Assembly: GCA_002784465.1 (NCBI GenBank)
Contig: PFLE01000011.1
Coordinates: forward strand, 67,966 to 125,678
Direction: 5' to 3'
Origin: Candidatus Shapirobacteria bacterium CG_4_10_14_0_8_um_filter_39_15
Lineage (GTDB): Bacteria; Patescibacteriota; Microgenomatia; UM-FILTER-39-15
Length of the DNA stretch: 57,713 nt
Part shown: piece by piece, positions 14,102-23,003 of the stretch
Numbering within the stretch: position 1 is the first letter of the stretch
Layout: the number at the start of each line of letters is the position of its first letter
Notes under the pieces: model-generated
What the model was told of the DNA's origin: nothing
The model's input: only the letters and a program-made list of their open reading frames with translations
The model's database searches: none
Program-made: the position numbers and the translations under genes

Positions 14102-16042
14102 TTAAATTTTTATATTCAGTTCTTTGTCGGTTACCAGTTCAAAAGTTTCATTATGTTTATTCAAAGAAATCGTGTATTGATTGCCCTCGGTCCCGGGCTG
14201 CTTTTGTATCAGTATTTGATAATTATTCTTACCCGCCTTAAAAGGCAATTTATACTTAAAAGAAGTTTTTGTAATTCCTTCCGGCCTCAACGCTGTGGTG
14301 TATCCATCAAAAACGGTTTTTCCCAACTCGTCATAAGTCTTAATATCGACTTCGGATCCGGAAGAACTGATTAACGTTGATCCTTGGGGAACATATAATC
14401 TAAACCAATCTTTATATTGGGAGTTCAAACACAGGCCGCCGGTTTCTAAATTACAATTTGATTGGGGGGCTGGGTCTTTATAAGTAACAGTAACTGTTTT
14501 GGTAATTGTGCCGTCGCTGCCGATTTCAATCTTTTGTTCGACTTCGTTTTTAATAAAAATATTGGACTTGGCTCCGGAAAAACTGGTATCCACCAGTAAA
14601 AAATAATCATGACTGTAATCTTTCACTCTGCCGGCGAGATTAAAAGCTTCCATTGCCGACTGAATCTTCTGATCAGGAAAATAAAAAAGAACATGCTTTT
14701 CGATTATTGAAGAAAAACCGGCTTCAAACAAATTCGGAATTTTTTCTTTTGGCGAACCTAAAGCATTGGCTAAAACCGAATGCATTAACGGTCCAATAAC
14801 CGCCTTTCTTTGGGTTTTAAGAGTATTAACCGGTTTGTCGGCTGATAATTCTAACTGGTAAACAACATTAGGACAATCAAAACATTTTGGTTCGGGATCG
14901 GCGGAAAAATTTCCCCAGCCAGGTACACCGATCCTGCCAATAACGCTTAGCAACCGCACCAATAATTGGGTATCAACCGCCACCACCCCGTCGAATTTCT
15001 GACTTGAAGCCCTTTTGAAATTTTCCACAAATTTTTCCATGGAAACCTTAAAATCAGGGGAAGAATTCATATCTCTTAAACGCCAGTGGGAATCTTTTGC
15101 GTATGGCAAGGATAAATAATCAATAAAGGCTTGGGGCGCTTTTTCTTTTGAAGGAAAACGGGCATCCAGATCATAGATGTCTTCTGATAAAACCGGCGTA
15201 ATTTTTCCCTTGTCAACCGAAAGTAATGCATAAGCCGTTATAAATCCTCCGGTCGGCCGCAATTCTGCATCGTTTTGGAAAAGAATCAAATATTGGCGCG
15301 GGGAATCAATTCCCAACAACCAAGGAGCGACTTTAATCACTGGCTTGGCGTCATTCGTCAAAGTTGCCCCTTGATCAACTAAAGATATTGCCTGGGTCAG
15401 CATTTCCCGAACTTTATAGTTTTTGAATTGAACCGGATAGCGGTTCGGATCAACATCGTCCAATTCTTTTTTGACAATTTCCAACTTGGCCCCGATGTTA
15501 TCAATATCCGGACCAATTTTGTCTAAAGTTGTCACAATAAAATTAATTCTGTCTTTGGCAGTTTTTTCACCCCCGCCAACTTGGCCGCCGAATAATCCTA
15601 ATAAATCCGAGTATGGTTCAACCGCCTTCACCACTAATTCGGCGGCGTCAAATCCGGCTTCACCGGCATTGACCATATGGGTGGCGTCCGATTGGTAAAC
15701 ACCGACAAACGGAATAATTCTCAAGGGAGTCAGAAGATTAAGCGCTTGTTTTAGAGAATCCAAATCCGCCCTGGTGGTTTTAATTTCTTGAGAGATCTTT
15801 TGCAGGTCTTTGGTTTTTACGGAATCTTTCAAAACCATTCCTTGCGCATAAACAACTTTGGCCTTATTGACAACGTTTAGCAAAGGCAAACCAACCAAAA
15901 CCCCAATACCAATCACAACAACTAAAATAATCGGAAGAATTCTAAAAAGAATTTTCTTTTTACCCGCTTCTTTTGACACCAACCCTACGGGTTGTTCCTG
16001 TGTATCGGTATCTTGAATTTCAATTTTTGGTATTTCTTCCAT
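14102..16042 (-). CDS. DUF4012 membrane-anchored protein
   Basis: 646 residues: a cytoplasmic N-terminus, one membrane segment at about 30-52 (ILFRILPIILVVVIGIGVLVGLPLL), a helical region with coiled-coil character at about 65-220, then an extracytoplasmic domain. The family signature is FQNDAELRPTGGFITAYALLSVDKGKI. The C-terminal beta-rich part includes cysteines in FDCPNV and SNCNLETGGLCLN. DUF4012 proteins are common beside wall-glycan genes in CPR and actinobacteria, but their role is not established. It is four bases from the sugar-phosphate transferase gene, so a part in assembly or attachment of the glycan is likely by context only. Confidence 0.85.
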   Translation of the reverse strand: MEEIPKIEIQDTDTQEQPVGLVSKEAGKKKILFRILPIILVVVIGIGVLVGLPLLNVVNKAKVVYAQGMVLKDSVKTKDLQKISQEIKTTRADLDSLKQALNLLTPLRIIPFVGVYQSDATHMVNAGEAGFDAAELVVKAVEPYSDLLGLFGGQVGGGEKTAKDRINFIVTTLDKIGPDIDNIGAKLEIVKKELDDVDPNRYPVQFKNYKVREMLTQAISLVDQGATLTNDAKPVIKVAPWLLGIDSPRQYLILFQNDAELRPTGGFITAYALLSVDKGKITPVLSEDIYDLDARFPSKEKAPQAFIDYLSLPYAKDSHWRLRDMNSSPDFKVSMEKFVENFKRASSQKFDGVVAVDTQLLVRLLSVIGRIGVPGWGNFSADPEPKCFDCPNVVYQLELSADKPVNTLKTQRKAVIGPLMHSVLANALGSPKEKIPNLFEAGFSSIIEKHVLFYFPDQKIQSAMEAFNLAGRVKDYSHDYFLLVDTSFSGAKSNIFIKNEVEQKIEIGSDGTITKTVTVTYKDPAPQSNCNLETGGLCLNSQYKDWFRLYVPQGSTLISSSGSEVDIKTYDELGKTVFDGYTTALRPEGITKTSFKYKLPFKAGKNNYQILIQKQPGTEGNQYTISLNKHNETFELVTDKELNIKI

Positions 16043-16045
16043 ATA

Positions 16046-16684
16046 TTATACCGCCCCTTTACCGGAAATCATTGCCCAGGGAGATTTTAATATAATAATC
16101 ATATCATAGATAATTGATTTTCGTCTGGCATAGCTGGCATCCATAGAAATTCTTTTATCAAAGTTAATTTCCGACCGACCGGAAACTTGCCACTCGCCGG
16201 TAATCCCTGGATTTACCGATAAAACTTCATCCACTAATTTTTTTGTTTCCGGATATTTTTTTTGCTGTTCTTCTAATTCATCTGGATAATAAGGCCGCGG
16301 ACCAACCAAACTCATTTCGCCCCTTAATACATTAATCAGTTGCGGAATTTCATCAATTGAATATTTTCTAATAAATTTCCCAACCTTTGTCCACCGCGGA
16401 TCATTATGAATTTTATAACTGGATTTTTTGTATTCTTCATATAATTTTTTGTATTTAGGATCGGTTTGCATCAAATAATGGGCATTCGTAATCATTGACC
16501 TAAATTTATAAAGACGAAATTTTTTTCCGTTTCTTCCTACCCTAAGCGGGATATCGGCAAAAACAGGCCCAGAAGATTCCCATTGAATCGCCAGGGCGGT
16601 GATTAAACTTATTGGTAAAAAGATAATCCCGAGGACAATAGCCGAACTGATATCTATTAATCTTTTTAGCTCTTCATAATCCAT
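16046..16684 (-). CDS. Initiating sugar-phosphate transferase (bacterial sugar transferase domain)
   Basis: Moves a sugar phosphate from a nucleotide sugar to undecaprenyl phosphate, the first step of a lipid-linked glycan. At 212 residues it holds only the catalytic Bac_transf domain with one N-terminal membrane hairpin (IDISSAIVLGIIFLPISLITALAI); the large multi-pass N-terminal part found in WbaP/CpsE-type enzymes is absent, as in PglC-like monotopic enzymes. Motifs are KFRSMITNA, DEIPQLINVLRGEMSLVGPRP and VNPGITGEWQVSGR. The donor sugar is not determinable here. Confidence 0.9.
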   Translation of the reverse strand: MDYEELKRLIDISSAIVLGIIFLPISLITALAIQWESSGPVFADIPLRVGRNGKKFRLYKFRSMITNAHYLMQTDPKYKKLYEEYKKSSYKIHNDPRWTKVGKFIRKYSIDEIPQLINVLRGEMSLVGPRPYYPDELEEQQKKYPETKKLVDEVLSVNPGITGEWQVSGRSEINFDKRISMDASYARRKSIIYDMIIILKSPWAMISGKGAV

Positions 16685-16738
16685 ATTTTAGGCCAAAAAA
16701 AGGCACCTGCCTACTAGCATAGAATATTAGCAAACTTG

Positions 16739-17848
16739 TTAAAGATACTCAAGTTTACCTTCGTCCTGCAACTTGTTTACTAAAGTTTTAACTTCTTGAG
16801 AACGGTCTTTTTTCATAATCAACAACGCATCTTTCGTATCCACAATCACCAAATTTTCTACCCCAATCGCGGCAATTAACTGATCGGAAAAATGGATTAA
16901 ACAATTTTTGGAATCAATGGAAATAAATTCTCCATCGCCTTTTTCGTGTATCACCACGTTCCCGTCTTTATCTTTCGGCGAAACATCATAAGCGACTTTC
17001 CAATCTCCCACATCGCTCCATTCAAAATCACCCGGAACTAAAATAAGATTGTGAGCTTTTTCGGAAATCGCGTAATCAAACATAATATCTTTTGCCTGTT
17101 CGTAAACTTCCCTCACCACCCCCATCTCCCCCACTTTCCCCAATGATTCCCTTATTTTATCTAGTCCTAAACTTAATTCCGGATCTAATTCTTTAATTGC
17201 CTTTAAAACCGAAGAAACTTTATAAGTATAAAGATTAACATTCCAATAGTATCCACCCTGTTTTAAAAACTTTTCCGCCATCTCTATTTCCGGCTTTTCA
17301 ATATGTTTTTCCACTTTATAAGTGTAAAGATCGTTAATTAATTTAAACCTTTCTCCGGCCTTAATATATCCCAATCCGCCATGTGGAAAAGTCGGTTTTA
17401 AGCCAATCGTTATCAGATAATCTCCCAATTGTGCTGTTTCAACGGCGATTCTAATTGTTTTTTCAAATTTTGAAATATCAGCAATGTGGTGATCGGAAGG
17501 AAAATTTACAATGATTCCTTCTGGATCTTGCTGCTGAACGAATATTGCGCCCATTCCCATCGCCATGGCCGTATTTTTCCCCTCCGGTTCTGGAAAAATA
17601 TTTTTACTAAGAATTTCGGGGGCTTGATCATAAATTTCATCAAGATAGTCTGAATTCGTAATTAAATAAATTCTTTCTAGGGGGACAAAAAGCTTCGCCC
17701 GTTCAATTGTTTGCTGAAAAATAGTTTTATCGCCAAATAATTTGATAAATTGTTTTGGCGCTTTCATCCGAGAGCGTGGCCATAATCTCTTTCCGGACCC
17801 GCCGCATAAAATTACGAGGTAGAGATGTTCGTTTTGTATTTTTTCCAT
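16739..17848 (-). CDS. manC: Mannose-1-phosphate guanylyltransferase
   Basis: 369 residues; makes GDP-mannose from GTP and mannose-1-phosphate. The nucleotide-binding start is LVILCGGSGKRLWPRSRMKAPKQF, followed by EPEGKNTAMAMG and FPSDHHI. FEWSDVGDW is the metal-site region. The C-terminal cupin isomerase domain of bifunctional ManC/AlgA is missing, so phosphomannose isomerase must be elsewhere. It overlaps the upstream GT4 gene by 37 bases. Around residues 234-246 (GKVGEMGVV) the DNA holds three 9-bp units beginning CCCCA (17120-17146), one of several short repeat insertions in this operon. Confidence 0.92.
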   Translation of the reverse strand: MEKIQNEHLYLVILCGGSGKRLWPRSRMKAPKQFIKLFGDKTIFQQTIERAKLFVPLERIYLITNSDYLDEIYDQAPEILSKNIFPEPEGKNTAMAMGMGAIFVQQQDPEGIIVNFPSDHHIADISKFEKTIRIAVETAQLGDYLITIGLKPTFPHGGLGYIKAGERFKLINDLYTYKVEKHIEKPEIEMAEKFLKQGGYYWNVNLYTYKVSSVLKAIKELDPELSLGLDKIRESLGKVGEMGVVREVYEQAKDIMFDYAISEKAHNLILVPGDFEWSDVGDWKVAYDVSPKDKDGNVVIHEKGDGEFISIDSKNCLIHFSDQLIAAIGVENLVIVDTKDALLIMKKDRSQEVKTLVNKLQDEGKLEYL

Positions 17849-18954
17849 TCTTCTTCGATTTTTTGCTTAAATTTCTTTTTAAATATTTCTTGGCTGAATT
17901 TTTCCGCTTGTTTCCGGCAATCTTCCGGTCTAAACCCCTTCTCCCCTTTATCCTGTAAGGACGTCTTTCCCATCTCCCCCAACGCTTCCAATAAGGACTC
18001 GGCCGTTTGTTCCTTAAAAAATATCCCTGTTTTCCCTTCAATAATCGTTTCTAAAGCGCCACCACCTCGATAAGCAATTACCGGTTTACCGCAAGCTTGC
18101 GCTTCAAGCGGAACCAGACCAAAATCTTCCTCTTGCGGAAAAATAACCGCCTGGCATTTTTTATAGTAACCTAAAAGTTCCTTGTCTGTCAATTGTCCTA
18201 AAAACTCAATATTCGGTTTTGCCATTGCTCTTAATTTATTCATTTCCCTCCCTACTCCCACTATTTTTAAAGGCCAATCCAATTTATTAAACGCTTCAAT
18301 GGCAAGATCTATTTGTTTGTATGAAACAAGTCTGGATACCACCAAATAGAAGTTGGAAGTTGGACGTGAGAAGCTAGAGTATCTTTCGGATTTCGGATTT
18401 CGAATTACGAATTTCGTAGTGTCAACAGGAGGAAATATGACTTCAGACTTCCTTCGATAGTATTTCCATATCCTTTGTTTTACTGTCTCAGAGATAGCAA
18501 AGTAATAATCCGGTCTTTGAGATGCGATCTGGTCCCAAATACGCAATTTGGTCATCATGGATCGGACAATCATTGGCACATGATAATCTTGGTAACCGTT
18601 CCAAAGATATCTTGTTGGCGTCAGGCAATAACAAATATGTAAAGTCCCAGGCTTGGTGATTATTCCTTTTGCTTCGGCGCTGGTAATAGAAATCACGATA
18701 TCAAAGCCTGTGAAATCAAAGGTTTCAAAAGCTAGTGGAGTTAGCCAGGGATATAATTCATGGTGAGTTTTGGCAAAGGGAAATTTCTGCAGAAAGGAAG
18801 GAATGATTTTAAAATCTTTTGCCCAAAGTGCGGTTTCGGGATTGTATACTGCAGTATACAAAGGCGCATCCGGCCAGATTTCGTGAAGAGCCACCAAAAC
18901 TCTCTCCGCCCCGCCAATCTTATTTACGCGATCATATACAAAGGCTATTTTCAT
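17812..18954 (-). CDS. GT4 family glycosyltransferase
   Basis: 380 residues from the ATG at 18954, giving the expected N-terminus MKIAFVYDRVNKIGGAERVL. A longer reading to 19023 would translate a hairpin repeat and is rejected. It is a retaining GT-B enzyme; the acceptor-side signature GGAERVL and the donor-side EX7E motif in FPQEEDFGLVPLEAQACGKPV are present. It is cytoplasmic and likely uses a nucleotide sugar such as GDP-mannose from the adjacent manC (context only). Residues about 179-201 come from a 70-bp run of ten 7-bp units, and a 9-bp repeat patch lies near the C-terminus (17935-17986). Confidence 0.88.
   Translation of the reverse strand: MKIAFVYDRVNKIGGAERVLVALHEIWPDAPLYTAVYNPETALWAKDFKIIPSFLQKFPFAKTHHELYPWLTPLAFETFDFTGFDIVISITSAEAKGIITKPGTLHICYCLTPTRYLWNGYQDYHVPMIVRSMMTKLRIWDQIASQRPDYYFAISETVKQRIWKYYRRKSEVIFPPVDTTKFVIRNPKSERYSSFSRPTSNFYLVVSRLVSYKQIDLAIEAFNKLDWPLKIVGVGREMNKLRAMAKPNIEFLGQLTDKELLGYYKKCQAVIFPQEEDFGLVPLEAQACGKPVIAYRGGGALETIIEGKTGIFFKEQTAESLLEALGEMGKTSLQDKGEKGFRPEDCRKQAEKFSQEIFKKKFKQKIEEEWKKYKTNISTS
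18349..18418. repeat. Compound array of ten heptamers inside a GT4 gene
   Basis: Units in order: GAAGTTG, GAAGTTG, GACGTGA, GAAGCTA, GAGTATC, TTTCGGA, TTTCGGA, TTTCGAA, TTACGAA, TTTCGTA. Two unit families are joined without a break. The reading frame stays open and yields FVIRNPKSERYSS and following residues. Confidence 0.8.
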
Positions 18955-18960
18955 AATATC

Positions 18961-18992
18961 CCACCTGGAGGGTGGTCTAGCTTGGCACCTGC
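18961..18992 (+). repeat. Tripartite hairpin repeat, copy 5
   Basis: CCACC (18961-18965), TGGAG, GGTGG (18971-18975), loop through TCTAGCTTGG, CACC (18986-18989). Its first 15 bases are the exact reverse complement of the same segment in copy 1 (12303-12317), while the following TCTAGCTTGGCACCTG is in the same orientation. It lies just upstream of the GT4 start. Confidence 0.75.
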
Positions 18993-18994
18993 CA

Positions 18995-19825
18995 TTATTT
19001 CCTGTTACTAAACGGAAATTCAAGGCTAAAATCAGGATTAAAACATTTAACCGATTTACCGAATTCCTGCGTCCAGCCGTTTTTAAATTCTAAATCCTTA
19101 ATCAGCTTCCTTACGACTTCGTCTTCTTTTTTATTTAAAGTCCGATTAATTTCGGGATAATCCTTGGCTTTATATAGCGGACCGTATTGGGTCATCAAAC
19201 TTAAGTGAATATTATCAGAAATTAAACGGATAAACTCTAAACATTTTTTTGTGTTTTCTAAATGACTCGGTAAAACTAAATGTCTAACAATCATCCCCCG
19301 ATTTCCCCTATTTCCCTTATCAACCCTTAAGTCTCCTACCTGTCTATACATTTCCTTAATTGCTAGTTGGGCAACTTCTGAATAATTTGAAATTCCAGAG
19401 TATTTTTTCGCCAAATAATCATCCGTATATTTATAATCAGGAAGATAAACATCTACCAAACCCTCTAGTCTTTTTAATATTTCTACTTTCTCATAAGCAT
19501 TGCTATTCCAAACAACTGGTATTTTTAAACCTTTCTGTTTTGCTTTTTTTAATACTTCAATCAATTGAACTGACCAAATTGTCGGCGTTACCAGATTAAT
19601 GTTATTTAATCCTTGTTCTTGTAATTCAAGAATGATTTTAATTAGTTCTTCGTCGTTAACTTTTTTACATCTGATATGTTGCTGGGATATTTGCCAATTC
19701 TGGCAATAGACGCAATGAAGATTACAACCGCAGAAAAAGATTGTTCCGGATCCTTTAGTTCCCGAAATCGGCGGTTCTTCGCCAGAGTGAGAACCATACC
19801 AGGATATTTCAAATGAAGTATTCAT
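18995..19825 (-). CDS. Radical SAM protein, PflA/PflX-like
   Basis: 276 residues. The SAM/iron-sulfur motif CX3CX2C is C34, C38, C41 in CGCNLHCVYCQNW, followed by NLVTPTIWSVQLIEVL, as in the COG1313 (PflX-like) branch of activase-type radical SAM proteins. That branch is poorly characterised; no glycyl-radical enzyme is in the window. It overlaps the GT4 gene upstream by 17 bases. The stretch GDLRVDKGNRGNRG (about residues 164-177) comes from 9-10 bp CCC-containing units at 19296-19333, a short repeat insertion. A role in glycan synthesis is suggested only by position. Confidence 0.8.
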   Translation of the reverse strand: MNTSFEISWYGSHSGEEPPISGTKGSGTIFFCGCNLHCVYCQNWQISQQHIRCKKVNDEELIKIILELQEQGLNNINLVTPTIWSVQLIEVLKKAKQKGLKIPVVWNSNAYEKVEILKRLEGLVDVYLPDYKYTDDYLAKKYSGISNYSEVAQLAIKEMYRQVGDLRVDKGNRGNRGMIVRHLVLPSHLENTKKCLEFIRLISDNIHLSLMTQYGPLYKAKDYPEINRTLNKKEDEVVRKLIKDLEFKNGWTQEFGKSVKCFNPDFSLEFPFSNRK

Positions 19826-20915
19826 GAATCGTTTCTTTGGCCATTTTTTTCCAACTATATTTTTTTACTTGATCCAAACCAAGTCGTTTCATTTTTTCTT
19901 TATTTTCTTTTTCACCAAAACAAAAATCAGAAATTGACTTGGTCATATTATTAATGTCGTACGGATCAAAATAAACTGCAGCATTCCCATATATTTCTTT
20001 AAGAACCGGTAAATTTGAACAAATTACCGGACAGCCGGAAGCCATTGCTTCCAAACCGGGTAAACCAAATCCTTCCGAAAGAGTTGGGAAAACAAATGCT
20101 CTGGCCTGAGTATAAAGCAATCTTAGTTCTTGGTCAGGAACAAAACCGAGCAAGCGAACCCGATTTTCAACCTTGTTAGTCTTAATTTTTTCGTTTAACC
20201 TATCCCAGAATATATTTCTGGAACAAGAAATAACTAAATCCAGAGGTTTTTCTATCAGTTTAATTGATTGAATCAATCTATCAATGTTTTTATGGGGGTA
20301 AACGCTTCCGGTATAAATAATAAAAGGTTTTCGAATTTCGTATTTTTCTAAAATCCCGCTTCTTTCTTCTTTCTTAAAATTATTATCTACTCCTTCATAA
20401 GTAACTAAGATTTTGTTATCAAATAAATGGTAATTTGCAACTAATTCCTTCTTAACCTGCTGGCTTGGAACGAATATTGTATCTGCTCTTTTTACCGCCT
20501 GACTAAAAACAATTTTATAACCTAGATATTTAAACCAATATAACCATGAATTGTGTGTTGTCGTTTCGATTCCACGGGATGAATGCTTTATAAGATCATG
20601 GATTGTCACTACAAATTTTCCGAAATAGAATAAGGTAACATTGAAATGAGGAAAATGGACTAAGTCCGGTTTTAGTTTAAATAATTGAATCGGTAAAAAT
20701 ATTTGTTCTTTAAGCGAATAATGAGGATAATCGGCCAAAATTTTATGAAACTTCGGATTACTAAAAGTTAGCTCGGAATAATATTTTCGCCTAAATAGCA
20801 GGTAATAGTCATTCTTTTTATCAAGCTTTTCAATCTGATCAACTAAATTAATTATATAGCGACCAATTCCTGCGTTTTCCAATCCATACATCCGGCAATC
20901 AATAATAATTCTCAT
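19809..20915 (-). CDS. GT4 family glycosyltransferase
   Basis: 368 residues, cytoplasmic GT-B retaining transferase of the mannosyltransferase type. The N-terminal acceptor signature is IIIDCRMYGLENAGIGRYIINLV. The donor half holds YTGSVYPHKNIDRLI and the EX7E motif in FPTLSEGFGLPGLEAMASGCPVICSN. It overlaps the following GT2 gene by four bases, typical of translational coupling in this operon. Specificity cannot be read from sequence. Confidence 0.9.
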   Translation of the reverse strand: MRIIIDCRMYGLENAGIGRYIINLVDQIEKLDKKNDYYLLFRRKYYSELTFSNPKFHKILADYPHYSLKEQIFLPIQLFKLKPDLVHFPHFNVTLFYFGKFVVTIHDLIKHSSRGIETTTHNSWLYWFKYLGYKIVFSQAVKRADTIFVPSQQVKKELVANYHLFDNKILVTYEGVDNNFKKEERSGILEKYEIRKPFIIYTGSVYPHKNIDRLIQSIKLIEKPLDLVISCSRNIFWDRLNEKIKTNKVENRVRLLGFVPDQELRLLYTQARAFVFPTLSEGFGLPGLEAMASGCPVICSNLPVLKEIYGNAAVYFDPYDINNMTKSISDFCFGEKENKEKMKRLGLDQVKKYSWKKMAKETIHEYFI

Positions 20916-21814
20916 ATTTTTGTTAATCTTCTTTTTTCTAAGTAATTAATTCCGAATAAAACAAATCCGGTTATTATAGATGGATACTTTTTCAAATAAT
21001 GTTTTTGATAGAACAACCGCATTGCTTGGGTTGACGCCATAACCGCTTTTTTTCTTGTCTCCAGAGAAGCATTGGAAATATTTTTACTTTCCTGGCGTAT
21101 TCCCGAAGAGGCTCCTTTCCAATGAAGTATTTTGATTATAGGCACATACATTATTTTCCAGCCTTTTTGTTTTACCCGATAACAGAAATCCAAATCCTCT
21201 CCATACCAAAAATAGTCCTCATCCAGCCAGTTTATGGAATCTCCTATTTCCTTTCTTACTAACAAAAAAGCGCCAGCGCAGGAATCAATCTCATGAATTT
21301 TATCTAGGTTTTGGTATCCAAGATGATAACCGTTTAAAAAACATGAATTCGGAAACAATTGGCTAATTCCGGAAAAATGACAAAAAGCATTCCAGGGAGT
21401 TGGAAATCCGCGGTGACAAGCATCATCCAGTTTTCCGTTTTTTAGTTCAACCCGGCAAGTCGCTGCCCCAACTTTTGGATTACTCTTCAAATAATCTATC
21501 ATTATCTTAAAAGTGTTGATTTCTATCTCGGTATCAGGGTTTAAAAGTAACACGTATTCCCCAACTGCCATTTTAATACCTAAATTATTACCGGCGGCGA
21601 ATCCTAAATTCTTTTTACTTGAAATTAAATTAACATTAGGAAATTTCTTCTTGATCATTTCTGCTGATTGATCAGAAGAAGCGTTATCTACCACAATTAC
21701 CTCAAATTGATAACTTTCTTTTTCTGAATTATTTATTGATTCCAAACATCTCTGCAATAATTCTTTGGTATTAAAATTTACAATTAATACTGATAAATCA
21801 ATTTTTAGATTCAT
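20912..21814 (-). CDS. GT2 family glycosyltransferase (rhamnosyltransferase-like)
   Basis: 300 residues from the ATG at 21814 (MNLKIDLSVLIVNFNTKELL); a longer frame to 21904 would overlap the previous gene by over 100 bases and lacks homology. GT-A inverting fold: VIVVDNASSDQSAEMI, LLLNPDTEIE as the metal-binding DXD-like site, and EDLDFCYRVKQKGWKI. It resembles WcaA/RfbN-type rhamnosyl or mannosyl transferases. Cytoplasmic. Confidence 0.9.
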   Translation of the reverse strand: MNLKIDLSVLIVNFNTKELLQRCLESINNSEKESYQFEVIVVDNASSDQSAEMIKKKFPNVNLISSKKNLGFAAGNNLGIKMAVGEYVLLLNPDTEIEINTFKIMIDYLKSNPKVGAATCRVELKNGKLDDACHRGFPTPWNAFCHFSGISQLFPNSCFLNGYHLGYQNLDKIHEIDSCAGAFLLVRKEIGDSINWLDEDYFWYGEDLDFCYRVKQKGWKIMYVPIIKILHWKGASSGIRQESKNISNASLETRKKAVMASTQAMRLFYQKHYLKKYPSIITGFVLFGINYLEKRRLTKI

Positions 21815-23003
21815 TTTCAACCTCTTGATATACTTTATCCAATAATAAAGCGCATTTCTTCCAGTCATAATCATCACTAACCAAATCCCTTGCTTGTTGG
21901 CCAATATTTTTCGCTAATTTTTTATCCTCCAAAACAGAAATTGCTTTGGCAATCATTTGATTTCGATCGTTGGCAATCATAATTTGTTGACTATCATTTA
22001 CTCTTATTCCTTCAATACCCATGCTTGTAGTAACAATGGGTAATCCAGATGCCATTGCTTCAAAAAACTTGGTTCGGCTGCCGCCACGACTACGCAATGG
22101 AGCAACCAAAACCCAAGACCTTTGGTATGCTTCACGACTATCATTAATTTCCTGAATCACGATATCTTTTTGTCCTACATAAACAGATAGGGCTTGTGGA
22201 GCGATTTTACCAACAATCCATAATTTCGCGTTGGCAACATGTTTCTTAATTTCTGGCCAAATTTCTTCGATCAAAACTTTGGCTCCCTCTTTATTTTCCA
22301 TCCAATGAAAATCAGCTGCACCAAAAAGAACCGTCGGCTGGGAATTTTTTGGATATTGAGGTTTAGAATAATATTCAAAATCTACCCCATTGGGAACAAT
22401 ATAAACTCTTTTGTTGGGTACTTGCTTTTTGATCTGGAAGTTGTCCTCTTCGGAAACATCAACTAAAAGATTGGCTTTCTTCCAGTAATATGTTTCCCAG
22501 TATTTTAATTTTAAAACATCAATCATAAGAGCCGGTTTAAGCCAAAATAAATACCAAGACAAAGACTCAACAAACCTTTTGTAAACCGCGTAAAAAATCG
22601 TTTGTTCGGTTAAAAGGATCGGTACGGTTGTATTGGGAATATGGGGCATGGCATAAAAATTTTCCGCATGGATTAAATCAAATTTTTCCTTTGTTAATTC
22701 TTCAGCCACTGCTGTTTTTTCTTCATCGCTTAAATTTCGAATTACCAAAAATGGATACAAGCCGAAACCGGTCCGAAGAATATTTTTTAATGTCCATGGT
22801 TTTTCCGGTCTTTTAAAGATTCTTACCTTTTTGCAATATTTCTCCAATTCCGAAACGTATTTCTTTTCGTTGTCGGTTTTTATTAGAGAAAAAAGAGTAA
22901 TTTCGTGCTTTTTGGATAAATTTTTAATCAGATTATACGATCGAACTTGACCCCCGGAAGACGGCGGATAAGGAAGATACGGAGTAAGCATTAATATTTT
23001 CAT
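21798..23003 (-). CDS. GT4 family glycosyltransferase
   Basis: 401 residues. The N-terminus MKILMLTPYLPYPPSSGGQVRSYNLIKNLSK is the classic GT4 acceptor domain; donor-side elements are PNGVDFEYY, VLFGAADFHWMENKEG and FFEAMASGLPIVTTS. The EX7E first Glu is replaced by SRGGSR, as in the sugar transferase PEP-CTERM/WcaL-like subgroup. It overlaps genes on both sides (17 and 4 bases). Confidence 0.88.
   Translation of the reverse strand: MKILMLTPYLPYPPSSGGQVRSYNLIKNLSKKHEITLFSLIKTDNEKKYVSELEKYCKKVRIFKRPEKPWTLKNILRTGFGLYPFLVIRNLSDEEKTAVAEELTKEKFDLIHAENFYAMPHIPNTTVPILLTEQTIFYAVYKRFVESLSWYLFWLKPALMIDVLKLKYWETYYWKKANLLVDVSEEDNFQIKKQVPNKRVYIVPNGVDFEYYSKPQYPKNSQPTVLFGAADFHWMENKEGAKVLIEEIWPEIKKHVANAKLWIVGKIAPQALSVYVGQKDIVIQEINDSREAYQRSWVLVAPLRSRGGSRTKFFEAMASGLPIVTTSMGIEGIRVNDSQQIMIANDRNQMIAKAISVLEDKKLAKNIGQQARDLVSDDYDWKKCALLLDKVYQEVENESKN

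Noticed and set aside
16695-16715. A sixth tripartite hairpin near GGCACCTGCC before manC
   Set aside because: Only ten bases match and the TAGCTT loop core and second arm are missing.
18955-19023. Longer N-terminus for the GT4 at 17812
   Set aside because: The added residues are a translation of hairpin repeat copy 5; MKIAFVYDR is the natural family start.
21815-21904. Longer N-terminus for the GT2 at 20912
   Set aside because: It would overlap the preceding GT4 coding region heavily and adds no family sequence.
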